DNA of 64,000 bases from Campylobacter concisus (GCF_002913225.1 NZ_PPAW01000018.1:38066-102065); one strand, 5' to 3'; positions 46,599-56,495 are shown, counted from the first letter of the stretch. Numbers and translations: made by a program. The notes: generated by a model from the sequence alone, not told the origin.

Positions 46599-46971
46599 AT
46601 CTTTTAAATTTAAAGAAATTTCTGTTACTCCTTAGCTTAATGAACTTTTAAGCTAGAATCATAAAATTTAAATTTTATGCTCTAAAATCCGCTTTTTTGC
46701 GTTAATTAGCTTAAATTTTCATAAACATCCCTAGAAATAATGATTCACACATAATAATTTTTATCATATACTAAAATAAAATTTACTCTAAAAAATATCT
46801 ATAAGTCACCTAAAAAAAGGCAAATAAAGCCAAATTTAATTAATAATAAGCATATCAAAGCCTTTATATAAAACTTAAATAAAATAATTAATCTTAAAAC
46901 CATAAACTTTTAAAGGAATTTGTCGATATAAAATAAACTTCATAAATTTAGAAATATCACAAAGAGATAAA
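46599..46971 (+). other. 373-base AT-rich gap between the two adhesin genes
   Basis: No gene seen. It has a 7-bp inverted repeat (TAGCTTA at 46633-46639, TAAGCTA at 46649-46655) without a T run, then an AT-rich stretch. The second gene starts after AAAGAGAT at 46960. Presumably it holds a promoter for paralog 2, but no single -10 box stands out. Confidence 0.4.
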
Positions 46972-49900
46972 ATGCATATCGTAGCCTTAAAAATAGCCAT
47001 CGTCAAACAAATAGTAGGCGAAGTCATAGCCATCTCGCCAGATGGGAGCACAAGAGTGCTTCGCAAAGGCGATGAGATATTTCTAGGTGATATCATAAAA
47101 ACAGCTATCGATGCCAAAGTAAGGATAGTTTTTGATGATGGCGAGGTTGCAAATATCGGCTTTAACTCTACTTTTAGGACAACAAATGTCTTTGCAGAGC
47201 AAAACGGCGAGCTTGTCATCCCTGGCATGCAAAAAGATGCAAAAGATGCAAAACACGAAGATAGCGAACATGAGAGCAACATCCACCATGGCGGATCAAA
47301 TTTATCTAGCCAAGCATCGCTAAATAACGCAGGCTTTAGCAAAAGCGGGCACTATACAAACATCTTTGATAACGTAAAACACGCATTACGTGAGATCATA
47401 AATTATGAAAAGTTTTTTAATGCTCCGGTCTCATCTGTAAAAGGTGCGCCAGCACAAGCCACAAAACTAAGTGTGCCATTTATCGACAATGTCCCTAAAT
47501 TTTTCCTAGATGCCGACACAAACAAAGATGGCCTTTTAGATAAAAACGAAATTTTAGCTTCACCTGAAACTACAAAAAGAGGGAATAAATTTTACACTCC
47601 TGTGGTTGTCACTTTGCCACCAGCTGCTAAAGATGGCGACATCATCAAGATAAAAAGTGGCTCACAAACTCTAAAATACAAGATCGATCTTACAAGTAGC
47701 GAACTCATTCAAGTAGATGATAACGGATCTCCAGTGCCAGCGCCCACTTCAACCCCAACAGCACCTACCTTCATCTCAGTGCCACTTACTAATGGCAAAG
47801 CAAAGATCCCAGATGTCGAGATACCAAATGGCAAACCTATAGATATCGCTGTAAATTTAGTTGATAAAAACGGACACGAAAGTGGCTCAAATTTAAAGAT
47901 TGAGACAAACGACGTTCCGCCAGCATCAAAAGTAAGCGCGACACTTAGTATAGACAAAAATGGCGACGGCGTGATAGACGCTACCGAAATGGGCGTAGGA
48001 GAGGACTCTGTAAAAACTGACGTGAAATTTCTAGTGCCTGACGATATGAAAAGTGGCGATAAGATCAAGTCTATCGTCACAGATGCAAATGGAGACTCAG
48101 TCACTAAAATTTACACCATAAATAAAGAAAATAACACTGCCACTGACGAAGCTGGCAATGTTTATCCACTAAAACCAAATGGCAAAGGCGCTATGGAATT
48201 TGACGTGCCAAATGGTGCCACTATCACGCCAGGCACTGAGATCAAAACTCAGTTTATAGACCGCTTTGGCAACGAAGGCGTGATCAAGCAAAAGCCAAAC
48301 ACCATAAGCAACAAAGCTGAGGCGACACTAAGCGCTGATACTAATAACGACGGCGTTATAAGCAAGTCCGAGCTAAAAAATAGCGAATCAAGCATAGATA
48401 TCCATCTACCAAACACTATGAAGCCAGGTGAGAGCGTAAAAGTCACCATAGATACAGGCAGTGGCACGCCAACACCAAAAGAATTTATCCTAAGCCCTGA
48501 TAAAAAAAGCGTCTATGACGCACATGATCCAAGCCATACACCTATACCTATCCAAAATGGTAAATTTGTAGTTCCAGATGTAAAGATACCTATCAGCGAG
48601 GGCACAAATGCCACTATAAAAACTGAAATCACCAAAAACGATGGCTCAGTAGAATCCAACGAAAATACCGCGGCTACCGACATCACACCACCTACAAGAT
48701 CAGCCAAGATAGAATTTAGCAAAAACCTCCCAAACGTAGATGGTAAGAGCGATAACAAGCTTGATACATTTGAAAATGGCTACGGCAACGACAGCGATAA
48801 AACCGAAGTATCCATAAGTATCCCAACTCAAAGCAAACCAAACGAAAAGATAAGAGTAGCCATCACAAATCCAGATGGAAAGATAGAAACAAAAGAATTT
48901 ACTATCGGTGAAAATGGCAAGGTCATAGCACCTGATGGCAACGAGATAGACGCAAGTAGCGGGAAATTTAAGATCAATGTGCCTATCAAAAATGGAGTAA
49001 AAACTAGCATAGACACAACAGTTATCGATCAGTTTGGCAACGAAGGCACAACTGACAGCCAGTTTATAGTATTTGACGACAAACCAAAGGCTAAATTTAT
49101 AAAAGATATAGATGGCGACGGGCTGATAGATGGCACAAACGGCGTCACTATCACAGGTTCAGATGTCCTAGCCTCTATCCCAAGCACAGCTAAAGTAGGC
49201 GACGAGCTAAAAGTCTCTGTGCTAAATCCAAATACAAACAAACAAGAGATAAAAACCTACATCATAAAAGAGGCAAAACCAGGCGAAACTCTAACCACAT
49301 ACGAGAAAAAGCCAGATCCAGATATCGAGTATGAAGCCAAAACCAAAACACTTACAGATGAATACATCAAAGTAGTAAATAAAGATGACCCAACAGATAC
49401 TCAGCTAGTAAATGGCAGTCGTTTCTTGCTCAAAGATGTGCCAGTAAATACCAGCAAGCCAACCCTTGTTGATATAGACCTTGTAAGAGATGGCACCAAA
49501 ATTTTCACTGGCTCTTCTAGTGGTAGATTGTTTAAATTTGGCATTCTTGACTATGTGGATGACGTTAAGCTAGTTACCTCAGTAGATGGCGGAGCGAGTA
49601 ACCCAGCCAAATACCTACTCGAAAAAGACTTCGAGCACATCATCTCAACAAGTAAATTTGACGATACATTTAACGAGCGCATAAACTACAAGATCGCTCT
49701 TACAAACGATGAAAGTCCGATGATCAAATTTGGTATCGCGCAAAAAGATACAGACACAGCCACAGGTGGAGATGGTGGCAAAGTACTCATTGAGGTAAAA
49801 GACGAAGCTGGCGTTGTAAAAAGTAGCTTTTACGCAAATATCAAAGATAATATCGTAGTAGCTGACTTTGAAGCAGCTGGCGTAAAGCTAGATAGGACGC

Positions 49901-51618
49901 ACCACGTCATAGACGCCACATATGTAGATAAAAATGGTGTAGAAAAACGAAGTGAAAATTTAACCATCACAGTCGATCTTGATGCGACGCCAGATGGGCT
50001 AAAAGAGCCAAGCTTTGGTGGCTCAAAGTCTGGCTCAGGTCAAAGCTACAAAGTAACCTTTGGTGGCGAGGCAGACGCACCAAACAGAGCAGAAGACAAG
50101 ACATCTATAAAAGTAGATGTCGTCGATGTAAATAACTCATCTAAACAAATTTTGCCACTAACTGACCTAAAATATGAAGGCGAATTTCTAACGACACTAA
50201 CCAGCGGTAGTAAAAATTTCATCGTAAAAAGGCTAGATGACGCTGGCAATATGTCAGTCCAAACCGTCTCAATGATCTCAAACAGCGGACTTGATGTGGA
50301 TATGTATTTTTATAAATGGAACGACAAAGAATTTGCAAATAAATATAATCATGGCGCCAATACAATGCATATAAAACTTGGTTATGATAAATGGCATCTA
50401 ATGAGAGAAGTAAGTGCTACAACAACTTTTAATGAAATTTCATTTAAATCTGGCAAGAATTATCTAGATCCAGCTACAAAGCCACAAAAAGGAGAGTTAA
50501 ATCCAGAAGATATGGCAAGGGTTGGACACTCACCAAATGCAAAAGAGAAAGATTATACTGGCAAAACATATAACGTAAATCATACAGGAAACTATGTCTT
50601 GCGTGAAGCAGAACCAATAGGCACTGACCTTATAATGAAAATGAAAGGCTGGATATATATCGCAAAAGATGGCACTTACACTATAAGAGCTACTGATTAT
50701 CAAAGCATGGTGCGCTTAGATATAGGAGACGGATCATTTGAGCATAAACCTTGGGATCCAAACAATGCAACAAATTTAAAAGTTGAGAAAGATTTTGTTT
50801 TGAATAAAGGTTTTTATAAACTAAGTGCAGCCTATGTAGATGACAATAATGATGTTGATTTAAATATAGCCATAAAAGAGAAAGCAAAGCCAGATAATGA
50901 GTATAAAACCTTAGGCTCTGCTGGCAGTGGCACGCATCTTTTTAGCGATAACTACGTAAAAGCACTAGAGCAAAATGGCTTTATAGACCATGAAACAAAT
51001 AAATTTCACAAGATCCTCCAAAGAGATGGCAAATACTACGGAGATGATACAAACGACTTTAACAACATTGTGCAGTTAAAACATGACGCAACAGAGACCG
51101 TAGGAAGCAACCTAAACGATGCCTTTGTCTATAACGGCAAGCCAATGGATGGCAAAGGTGGCATAGATACACTTATCTTTGTAGATGATGTTGATCTTAG
51201 TAAAGTAGCCAACCTTGATAAAAATTTAGAAAGCTTTGAGCGCATACAGCTAGGCACAAGCGATCAAGCAGTCTCTATAGGACTAGACGCCAAAAGCGTT
51301 CTTGACATCGTCGACTCAAGGGTTACAAAGATAACGGGCAAGGCTGGCACAGAAAATATCAACACAGTGCTAAAAATCTTTGGCGACAGCGATGACATAG
51401 TAGCCCTAAAAGGTATCTTTACACAAGCAACAGATAGTGAAGTAACAATGCTGAATTCAAAACATAGCGTTATCGGAGATGAATATAACAAAGTAGCAGT
51501 TGATGCAAGTGGTCACGCTGTAAATCAAGTCTATAAAGGCGTATATGGTAGCGGAGCAAGCGCACAAACATTTTTTATCGAGATAGATAAAGATGTAAGT
51601 GTAGTTGATTTACATTAA
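46972..51618 (+). CDS. Giant retention-module adhesin-like protein, paralog 2
   Basis: A 1548-aa paralog of the preceding protein. It has a retention module at residues 1-85 (IAIVKQIVGEVIAISPDGSTRVLRKGDE), then Ca-loop-headed Ig-like repeats near residues 179 (DADTNKDGLLD), 326 (DKNGDGVID), 453, 588 and 713. A PA14-like region lies at about 1223-1310 (MKMKGWIYIAKDGTYTI), and a single C-terminal repeat starts near 1376 (DGKGGIDTLIF). The final 35 residues nearly match paralog 1 (VYKGVYGSGASAQTFFIEIDKD). It lacks two of the three C-terminal 200-aa units of paralog 1. Likely a type I secreted, outer-membrane-retained adhesin; ligand unknown. Confidence 0.75.
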   Translation: MHIVALKIAIVKQIVGEVIAISPDGSTRVLRKGDEIFLGDIIKTAIDAKVRIVFDDGEVANIGFNSTFRTTNVFAEQNGELVIPGMQKDAKDAKHEDSEHESNIHHGGSNLSSQASLNNAGFSKSGHYTNIFDNVKHALREIINYEKFFNAPVSSVKGAPAQATKLSVPFIDNVPKFFLDADTNKDGLLDKNEILASPETTKRGNKFYTPVVVTLPPAAKDGDIIKIKSGSQTLKYKIDLTSSELIQVDDNGSPVPAPTSTPTAPTFISVPLTNGKAKIPDVEIPNGKPIDIAVNLVDKNGHESGSNLKIETNDVPPASKVSATLSIDKNGDGVIDATEMGVGEDSVKTDVKFLVPDDMKSGDKIKSIVTDANGDSVTKIYTINKENNTATDEAGNVYPLKPNGKGAMEFDVPNGATITPGTEIKTQFIDRFGNEGVIKQKPNTISNKAEATLSADTNNDGVISKSELKNSESSIDIHLPNTMKPGESVKVTIDTGSGTPTPKEFILSPDKKSVYDAHDPSHTPIPIQNGKFVVPDVKIPISEGTNATIKTEITKNDGSVESNENTAATDITPPTRSAKIEFSKNLPNVDGKSDNKLDTFENGYGNDSDKTEVSISIPTQSKPNEKIRVAITNPDGKIETKEFTIGENGKVIAPDGNEIDASSGKFKINVPIKNGVKTSIDTTVIDQFGNEGTTDSQFIVFDDKPKAKFIKDIDGDGLIDGTNGVTITGSDVLASIPSTAKVGDELKVSVLNPNTNKQEIKTYIIKEAKPGETLTTYEKKPDPDIEYEAKTKTLTDEYIKVVNKDDPTDTQLVNGSRFLLKDVPVNTSKPTLVDIDLVRDGTKIFTGSSSGRLFKFGILDYVDDVKLVTSVDGGASNPAKYLLEKDFEHIISTSKFDDTFNERINYKIALTNDESPMIKFGIAQKDTDTATGGDGGKVLIEVKDEAGVVKSSFYANIKDNIVVADFEAAGVKLDRTHHVIDATYVDKNGVEKRSENLTITVDLDATPDGLKEPSFGGSKSGSGQSYKVTFGGEADAPNRAEDKTSIKVDVVDVNNSSKQILPLTDLKYEGEFLTTLTSGSKNFIVKRLDDAGNMSVQTVSMISNSGLDVDMYFYKWNDKEFANKYNHGANTMHIKLGYDKWHLMREVSATTTFNEISFKSGKNYLDPATKPQKGELNPEDMARVGHSPNAKEKDYTGKTYNVNHTGNYVLREAEPIGTDLIMKMKGWIYIAKDGTYTIRATDYQSMVRLDIGDGSFEHKPWDPNNATNLKVEKDFVLNKGFYKLSAAYVDDNNDVDLNIAIKEKAKPDNEYKTLGSAGSGTHLFSDNYVKALEQNGFIDHETNKFHKILQRDGKYYGDDTNDFNNIVQLKHDATETVGSNLNDAFVYNGKPMDGKGGIDTLIFVDDVDLSKVANLDKNLESFERIQLGTSDQAVSIGLDAKSVLDIVDSRVTKITGKAGTENINTVLKIFGDSDDIVALKGIFTQATDSEVTMLNSKHSVIGDEYNKVAVDASGHAVNQVYKGVYGSGASAQTFFIEIDKDVSVVDLH

Positions 51619-51629
51619 ATTTAACGTTA

Positions 51630-51657
51630 TTAGGCTATAAATTTATAGCCTAATTTT
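51630..51657 (+). terminator. Rho-independent terminator after adhesin paralog 2
   Basis: A perfect 24-base palindrome (TTAGGCTATAAA and TTTATAGCCTAA at 51630-51653) followed by TTTT, 12 bases after the stop codon. Confidence 0.8.
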
Positions 51658-51708
51658 AAAAATAAAGCATCTTTTGGATTTTTAAACTTAGTTTAAATAT
51701 TTAAAATG

Positions 51709-51714
51709 TATAAT
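51709..51714 (+). promoter_or_regulatory. Candidate -10 box (TATAAT) for the tRNA pair
   Basis: TATAAT preceded by ATG, 21 bases before tRNA-Phe and after the adhesin terminator; probably serves both tRNAs. Confidence 0.6.
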
Positions 51715-51734
51715 CCAATTTCTTTTATCAACGT

Positions 51735-51810
51735 GGTTGGCTAGCTCAGTCGGTAGAGCAGCAGACTGAAAATCTGCGTGTCGGCAGTTCGATTCTGCCT
51801 CTAACCACCA
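51735..51810 (+). tRNA. tRNA-Phe (GAA)
   Basis: 76 bases. D arm GCTCAGTCGGTAGAGC, anticodon loop CTGAAAA with anticodon GAA, T arm GGCAGTTCGATTCTGCC, encoded CCA end. The acceptor stem pairs except at the innermost position. Confidence 0.95.
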
Positions 51811-51841
51811 TTTCTTTTTCATAAACTTTTTTCATGGACAC

Positions 51842-51932
51842 GGACAGATGGGTGAGCGGCTGAAACCACACCCCTGCTAAGGGTGCAGCTCTTAATCGGG
51901 GCTCGAGGGTTCAAATCCCTCTCTGTCCGCCA
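51842..51932 (+). tRNA. tRNA-Ser (GCU)
   Basis: 91 bases with long variable arm. Acceptor stem GGACAGA/TCTGTCC pairs perfectly, anticodon loop CTGCTAA gives GCU, T arm GAGGGTTCAAATCCCTC, encoded CCA. Its 3' end is the prophage integration site and stays intact. Confidence 0.95.
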
Positions 51933-51933
51933 C
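51910..51933 (+). repeat. attL core at tRNA-Ser 3' end
   Basis: TTCAAATCCCTCTCTGTCCG plus CCAC, shared exactly with the copy at 61174-61197. It covers the T arm and acceptor stem of the tRNA. Confidence 0.88.
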
Positions 51934-51999
51934 AAACCCCAAAAATACGGCATTTAACAACAAATTTATAAAATAAAAAAATCCCTATGCCGACCCAAA

Positions 52000-52890
52000 T
52001 TAATAAATTGAAATATCTCGTTTAAAATCTTTTAAGTTTGAATTAAGATAATTTACATAGACATCGTAAATCATTTTAGGCGTGGAGTGACCTAATAATT
52101 TTGATAATTCTACTGGAGTAACAAAATTTTGATAAAGCATAGAAGTAGCATAAGTATGTCGCATGTTATAAAGTCGCCTATATGGTAAATTTAACTCATC
52201 TAAAATAGGCTTCCAAAAGTCAGAAGTAAAAACGCCAGTATCTCGGTAAGGTTCATTATATTGAGTTTGCAAAAGATAGATATTACCTGGATATTTTTCA
52301 ATATAAGTTTTTAATCTTGTATATAAATTATCTAAAATAGGTATTGATCTAATTGAATAAATAGTCTTTGGTGTATTCTCGCCAAACCTAGAGCGAGTTG
52401 AATTTATATTTATAACCCTATTTTCTAAATCAACATCTTTCATTTTTAAAGATAATATCTCGCCAGTTCGCATACCAGTAAAAAAACCAACATATAAAAA
52501 AATTTGAAATCTATCGTTATATCTAGTAGATAATCTTAAAATATCATTTACCTGCTGGCTAGTAAAAGGCTCTATTCTTGGTGTTTTATGAACTATGCTT
52601 TTAATATGAATAATGGGATTTTTATCAATAATTTCATCTTCCAGGGCAAGCTTTAAGATCATTGACAGAGAGTTTAAATAGTGTTTTTTGCTTTTATTAG
52701 AAACGTCTTGAATTGAATTTAACCACAAACGAATAACGCTAGGCTTTATTTCGTAAATATCCAAATCAAAGAAAACATTTAGCCTATTTTTTACAATGCC
52801 CTTATTCTTGCAATACGTAGATAATTTCCATTCAGACTTACCGAGCTTAAGATATAAATCGGCATAGTATTTAAATTTAACGTTTTGCAT
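52000..52890 (-). CDS. Phage tyrosine recombinase (integrase)
   Basis: A 296-aa integrase next to attL. The catalytic domain shows the first Arg in FFTGMRTGEILSLKMKDVD, then LYNMRHTYATSML (Arg-His box, with Tyr-Asn in place of the usual His-x), LLGHSTPKMIYDVYVN with the His and the nucleophile Tyr. The N-terminal part (YYADLYLKLG to SIQDVSNKSKKHYLNSL) is the usual SAM-like DNA-binding domain. It should insert and excise the phage at tRNA-Ser. It is separated from rep by 2 bases. Confidence 0.9.
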   Translation of the reverse strand: MQNVKFKYYADLYLKLGKSEWKLSTYCKNKGIVKNRLNVFFDLDIYEIKPSVIRLWLNSIQDVSNKSKKHYLNSLSMILKLALEDEIIDKNPIIHIKSIVHKTPRIEPFTSQQVNDILRLSTRYNDRFQIFLYVGFFTGMRTGEILSLKMKDVDLENRVININSTRSRFGENTPKTIYSIRSIPILDNLYTRLKTYIEKYPGNIYLLQTQYNEPYRDTGVFTSDFWKPILDELNLPYRRLYNMRHTYATSMLYQNFVTPVELSKLLGHSTPKMIYDVYVNYLNSNLKDFKRDISIY

Positions 52891-52892
52891 AA

Positions 52893-54107
52893 TTAAAACT
52901 CATTGCAAACCAAAAAGCGATCTACAAAGCTATCAACATCAGGGGCATTAAGATCGTGCTTTTCGTGATAGTGTGTGAAGTTATCTAGCTCCCTATCAAG
53001 CATTAAATTTTCAACATAGGCTAAATGCTGGACGTTTACATCACCGCCCAAGCTTTGATAGTAATTTACTAGCTCATAATCTTTCATTCTGCTTACTGGC
53101 TTAGGTTTCTCATAGCTTTTAAAAAACTCATCGCAAATTTTTAAAATTTGCCTTTGTTTTAAGGAGTTGCCAAAGCTCTTTATCTCATCGCTAGCATCTT
53201 CATATCGTTTAATAGTATTGCTATCTTTAATAATCCTAGTTTTTTGCCAAAGCTCGCCAAATTCATCAAATATTTTTAAAGGCTTCCTAGTGTCAGGATC
53301 AACGACAACAGTAACCAAGCCTTTATTATAGTTTTTAGTAAGAGATATTAGATCGATACTACCGTTTAACTTTCTATAAATTTCAAGACTTACAAACGTT
53401 TGCGACATAGTAAAACGCCTAATTTTATGCTTTAAATACCAGTAGCTAATATCGGTCAAATTATCCAAATCAGGATTTTGGCGTAAATCATCAAGAGTTT
53501 TAAAAATATACTTCATAACATACGAAGTAGCGTTTTTAATATCGGTTTCAACCCTACTATGGGTATCTAAAAAACGATCTTTGATAGCAGAAACGCACTT
53601 ATCCAAATTCTCTTTAGGCACGAAAACTAGCAAATTTAAATGACAAGTCCCATCTAAATGCGGTTCTTTAGTAGTTATATAGCATCTTTTATCTGAAGCA
53701 ATACCCCTAAAACATCTAGAACCAATAATTTTTCTAACCAAAGCTTGAAGTTTACTAGCACCTGCGCTAACGCTATGATCTTCATCATCGATAAACTTTT
53801 TATTATAAACAAGCTTTTTCTTACCGCTCTTAAGGGTTACAAGCTTTTGTTTATGATACTCACTAGGCAAGGTAAAAACTGCGAAAATAGGACAAAGTCC
53901 TTGACTTAGAGCATAATCATTAAGGCTAGCTACTCGGTTATTAAGTTCAGCAATATATCTGTTTGAGTTATGCCAGCTAGAAAAATAAAAGTTAGAGTAA
54001 GGAACATACTCGCCATTTATCATAAAGAAATTACTATCAAGAAATTTCTTTTGATTTTCTAACTTATTTTTTAAAAAGATTTTATCAGTTTCACTAATAC
54101 CATACAT
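52893..54107 (-). CDS. Rolling-circle replication initiator (HUH-type Rep)
   Basis: A 404-aa replication protein equivalent to pII of filamentous phages. The metal-binding HUH-like motif is EPHLDGTCHLNLLVF at about residues 171-185 (His-x-Asp-Gly-x-x-His, second HUH His replaced by Asn). The catalytic Tyr motif is ATSYVMKYIFKTLDD near residue 218. It would nick the plus strand to start phage replication. AAAGG precedes the ATG. The hairpin-rich gap just upstream is a plausible origin. Confidence 0.8.
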   Translation of the reverse strand: MYGISETDKIFLKNKLENQKKFLDSNFFMINGEYVPYSNFYFSSWHNSNRYIAELNNRVASLNDYALSQGLCPIFAVFTLPSEYHKQKLVTLKSGKKKLVYNKKFIDDEDHSVSAGASKLQALVRKIIGSRCFRGIASDKRCYITTKEPHLDGTCHLNLLVFVPKENLDKCVSAIKDRFLDTHSRVETDIKNATSYVMKYIFKTLDDLRQNPDLDNLTDISYWYLKHKIRRFTMSQTFVSLEIYRKLNGSIDLISLTKNYNKGLVTVVVDPDTRKPLKIFDEFGELWQKTRIIKDSNTIKRYEDASDEIKSFGNSLKQRQILKICDEFFKSYEKPKPVSRMKDYELVNYYQSLGGDVNVQHLAYVENLMLDRELDNFTHYHEKHDLNAPDVDSFVDRFLVCNEF

Positions 54108-54147
54108 TTTTTACACCTTTGAACACAGTTATATTATATTTAGCCAA

Positions 54148-54205
54148 GAGCGCACGCTCATTCCCCACTACGTGGGGCCCCTTTTGCGTTGCGCGCTGCG
54201 CTCGT
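54148..54205. other. GC-rich hairpin cluster at rep/secretin junction (candidate phage origin or packaging signal)
   Basis: Hairpins GAGCG-CA-CGCTC (54148-54159) and CCCCAC-TAC-GTGGGG (54163-54177), followed by GCGTTGCGCGCTGCGC, in strongly AT-rich surroundings. They straddle the secretin stop. In Ff phages the origin and packaging hairpins lie between genes IV and II, the same relative position. Confidence 0.5.
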
Positions 54206-55423
54206 CAAATAGCGTTCTAAAGCAATGTGTTTATCTGCTGGATCGTAATAAAACTCTGAAAAAATATCTTTCTCAGATGGTAACATAGTAATAAATATGC
54301 TAAAGCTATAATCGCTAGTTTTTTCGCTTTTATAAGTCGTTATATCGCCAAGAATAGGAATATTTTCAATAAATGGAATAGTCTTTGTTGATTTAATCGT
54401 TTCTTTGCTATTAATACCGCCAATAAGAAATGAATTTGTATCAGTAAGATAAACATTTGTCTTTAGATGCCTACTTGAAATTCTAGGGGTCAATGTATCA
54501 TCAAGCAAATTTTCAATATATAGATCCAAAGTAAAACTAACACTATCATTAGTAATCAAGACACTCGAAATATAAAGCTTTAAGCCAACATCTTGATATT
54601 CAACTTGGTTAGTAGTAATGCTTTGACTATTTTGAATATCGATTGATGATTTTTGAATAGGGGTTTTTATAACGCTCTCAATTACGCTATCTTTATTATC
54701 AATAACAGTAACTCTAGGATTATAGATCAGATCAGAAACGCCCTTTTCTTTAAGTAAATTTATAAGACTGGTGACAGAATCTTTATTAACTTTGGTGCTA
54801 TCGACCGTAAGAACGTTGGTAATAATTTTAAAGTAGAAATGATCTAAAGGACTTAAGATAGATTCTATACGTGGTCCAATCTCTTTAAGCTTTGTGTTAT
54901 CTGTGCTAATAATAGTAAAGCTAAGCTGTCGTAATTGATAGCTAGTATCAAGCCCATTAATAAGATTATCAATAATCTTATACTGGCTTTCAGTAGTAAT
55001 AAGCAATATCCTATCACTATAAACAGTGTATTTTATATTTTCACTAAACAAAGACAAGGCAGATACAACATCTTCTTTGGATATGTGCTTAAATTTTATT
55101 ATGTAGTCTTTCAAAACTGGCTTATCTTCAACTTTTGGATTGTATATTAATAAAACGCTATCTTGAATTAGATAGTCAAGCCCATTAACATTTAAAATAT
55201 CTTTAAGCAACTTAGAAAAAGTATCGGTATTGCTTAAATCAAGCGTAGGTAAAAACACATCAAAGTTAGTATCAACATTGCCACTAATAACAATATTTTT
55301 ACCAGTTATAGAACTAATCTCGCCCAAGAAATCGTTAAAAGTAATATTTCGATATTCTAAGGCAGATAAACTACTTGTGAGTAGGAAACATAGAACTAGA
55401 ATCAGTTTGTGGAGATTTTTCAT
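54158..55423 (-). CDS. Phage secretin (pIV-like outer membrane channel)
   Basis: A 421-aa secretin. Signal peptide MKNLHKLILVLCFLLTSSLSA, N0/N1-like domains (FNDFLGEISSITGKNIVISG, DYIIKFKHISKEDVVSAL), and a C-terminal secretin domain with VEYQDVGLKLYISS, LIGGINSKETIKSTKTIPFIENIPILGDI. It would form the outer-membrane gate for virion extrusion. Its first 53 bases overlap the zot 3' end. Confidence 0.9.
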   Translation of the reverse strand: MKNLHKLILVLCFLLTSSLSALEYRNITFNDFLGEISSITGKNIVISGNVDTNFDVFLPTLDLSNTDTFSKLLKDILNVNGLDYLIQDSVLLIYNPKVEDKPVLKDYIIKFKHISKEDVVSALSLFSENIKYTVYSDRILLITTESQYKIIDNLINGLDTSYQLRQLSFTIISTDNTKLKEIGPRIESILSPLDHFYFKIITNVLTVDSTKVNKDSVTSLINLLKEKGVSDLIYNPRVTVIDNKDSVIESVIKTPIQKSSIDIQNSQSITTNQVEYQDVGLKLYISSVLITNDSVSFTLDLYIENLLDDTLTPRISSRHLKTNVYLTDTNSFLIGGINSKETIKSTKTIPFIENIPILGDITTYKSEKTSDYSFSIFITMLPSEKDIFSEFYYDPADKHIALERYLTSAARNAKGAPRSGE

Positions 55424-56495
55424 TGCAAACCCTTTGTGATGAATTTTCTAGACCTTTTAAAACTCTTTCAAATTCTGCATTACAAGAAACAAAGTAATCA
55501 ATGTAGTTGCCTGACTTCTTATCATGTAAGAATATATGGCAGTTAGAAGAAGAAAGAAGCTCCAAAAAGCTATCTAAAGATAAATCAATAGCGTAATTTC
55601 TAAATTTACAACCGCTTGGAAAACAAGTTATCCTTAGATAGATTTTATTATCGTTAAAAATAGTGGTGTTAATATCTGAATTATCTACACTATTTGAAAT
55701 TGTTTTAGGCTCTTTAGAATCAGAAGTATTTAAATCAACAAACCTAGTTTCTTGTTTAGTTGATTGAGCTGGCTCGTGCTTAGGCTCGAGGAATTTATAA
55801 ATCAAATAAGAAAAAACTATGAAAGCTAATAAAAATAAAATCTTTTTAGTTGCATAGCTTTTATAAATTTCTTTTGAGCCACTACTATATAAATCTGATA
55901 TTTTTTGATTAAATTTCAAATTCTCGGAATTAATAAGGTTATCATTTACCTGCGATGAAGTGCTATAAACTTTATACTTAAAAAGCTTGCTAAAAAGCCT
56001 TTTACCGCTAGGCTGAGCCATATACATTAGTTCTGTATGAACTAAATACTCTCTATTTGTCTGACGTTTAGACTGGAAAAGAAAGATAATATCGATCCCA
56101 AAATGTCCGTGATAGCTTAAAAACCTACCCAAGCTCTCATTAAACGTTTTCGAAAAGGTGTTATAAGCTTCGTCAAGGACTATTAAACAATGATGATAAT
56201 TTTCATATATGCCACTTTTTAAGGCATATTCATCATAATTATCTACATTGTCTAAAAAGCCATTTTCGTATTGAGAGCTAAGCGTATATTCTTGACTAAC
56301 TGCGGTAAGAAAATCATTTTTATCATATTGTTTTACAAAGCCATCAAAATGATCAAATTTTAAACCATTGATATTAGTGTAAATAAATCTATACTTTGAT
56401 TCGCCTTTTAAGTGCAATTCATATTCATCATTAATAAGATGAACGGCTTTATATGTTTTTCCAGAACGTGGCGGACCAATAATTAAGCTAAGCAT
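55371..56495 (-). CDS. zot: Zonula occludens toxin-like assembly ATPase (Zot, pI-like)
   Basis: A 374-aa Zot/pI family protein needed for filamentous phage assembly. Walker A is IIGPPRSGKTYKAVH at the N-terminus and Walker B is CLIVLDEAYNTF near residue 108. One membrane helix (KKILFLLAFIVFSYLIYKF) at about residues 228-246 is followed by a periplasmic tail. C. concisus Zot has been reported to affect epithelial barriers, but its sequence here primarily supports the assembly role. Confidence 0.92.
   Translation of the reverse strand: MLSLIIGPPRSGKTYKAVHLINDEYELHLKGESKYRFIYTNINGLKFDHFDGFVKQYDKNDFLTAVSQEYTLSSQYENGFLDNVDNYDEYALKSGIYENYHHCLIVLDEAYNTFSKTFNESLGRFLSYHGHFGIDIIFLFQSKRQTNREYLVHTELMYMAQPSGKRLFSKLFKYKVYSTSSQVNDNLINSENLKFNQKISDLYSSGSKEIYKSYATKKILFLLAFIVFSYLIYKFLEPKHEPAQSTKQETRFVDLNTSDSKEPKTISNSVDNSDINTTIFNDNKIYLRITCFPSGCKFRNYAIDLSLDSFLELLSSSNCHIFLHDKKSGNYIDYFVSCNAEFERVLKGLENSSQRVCNEKSPQTDSSSMFPTHK

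Noticed and set aside
46633..46655. Rho-independent terminator after adhesin paralog 1
   Set aside because: A 7-bp hairpin is present, but no T run follows it, so I only list it within the intergenic description.
40668..51618. CRISPR array or VNTR as explanation for the repeated DNA
   Set aside because: The repeats are 125-200 codons long, diverged and in frame, so they are protein domains and not short direct repeats with spacers.
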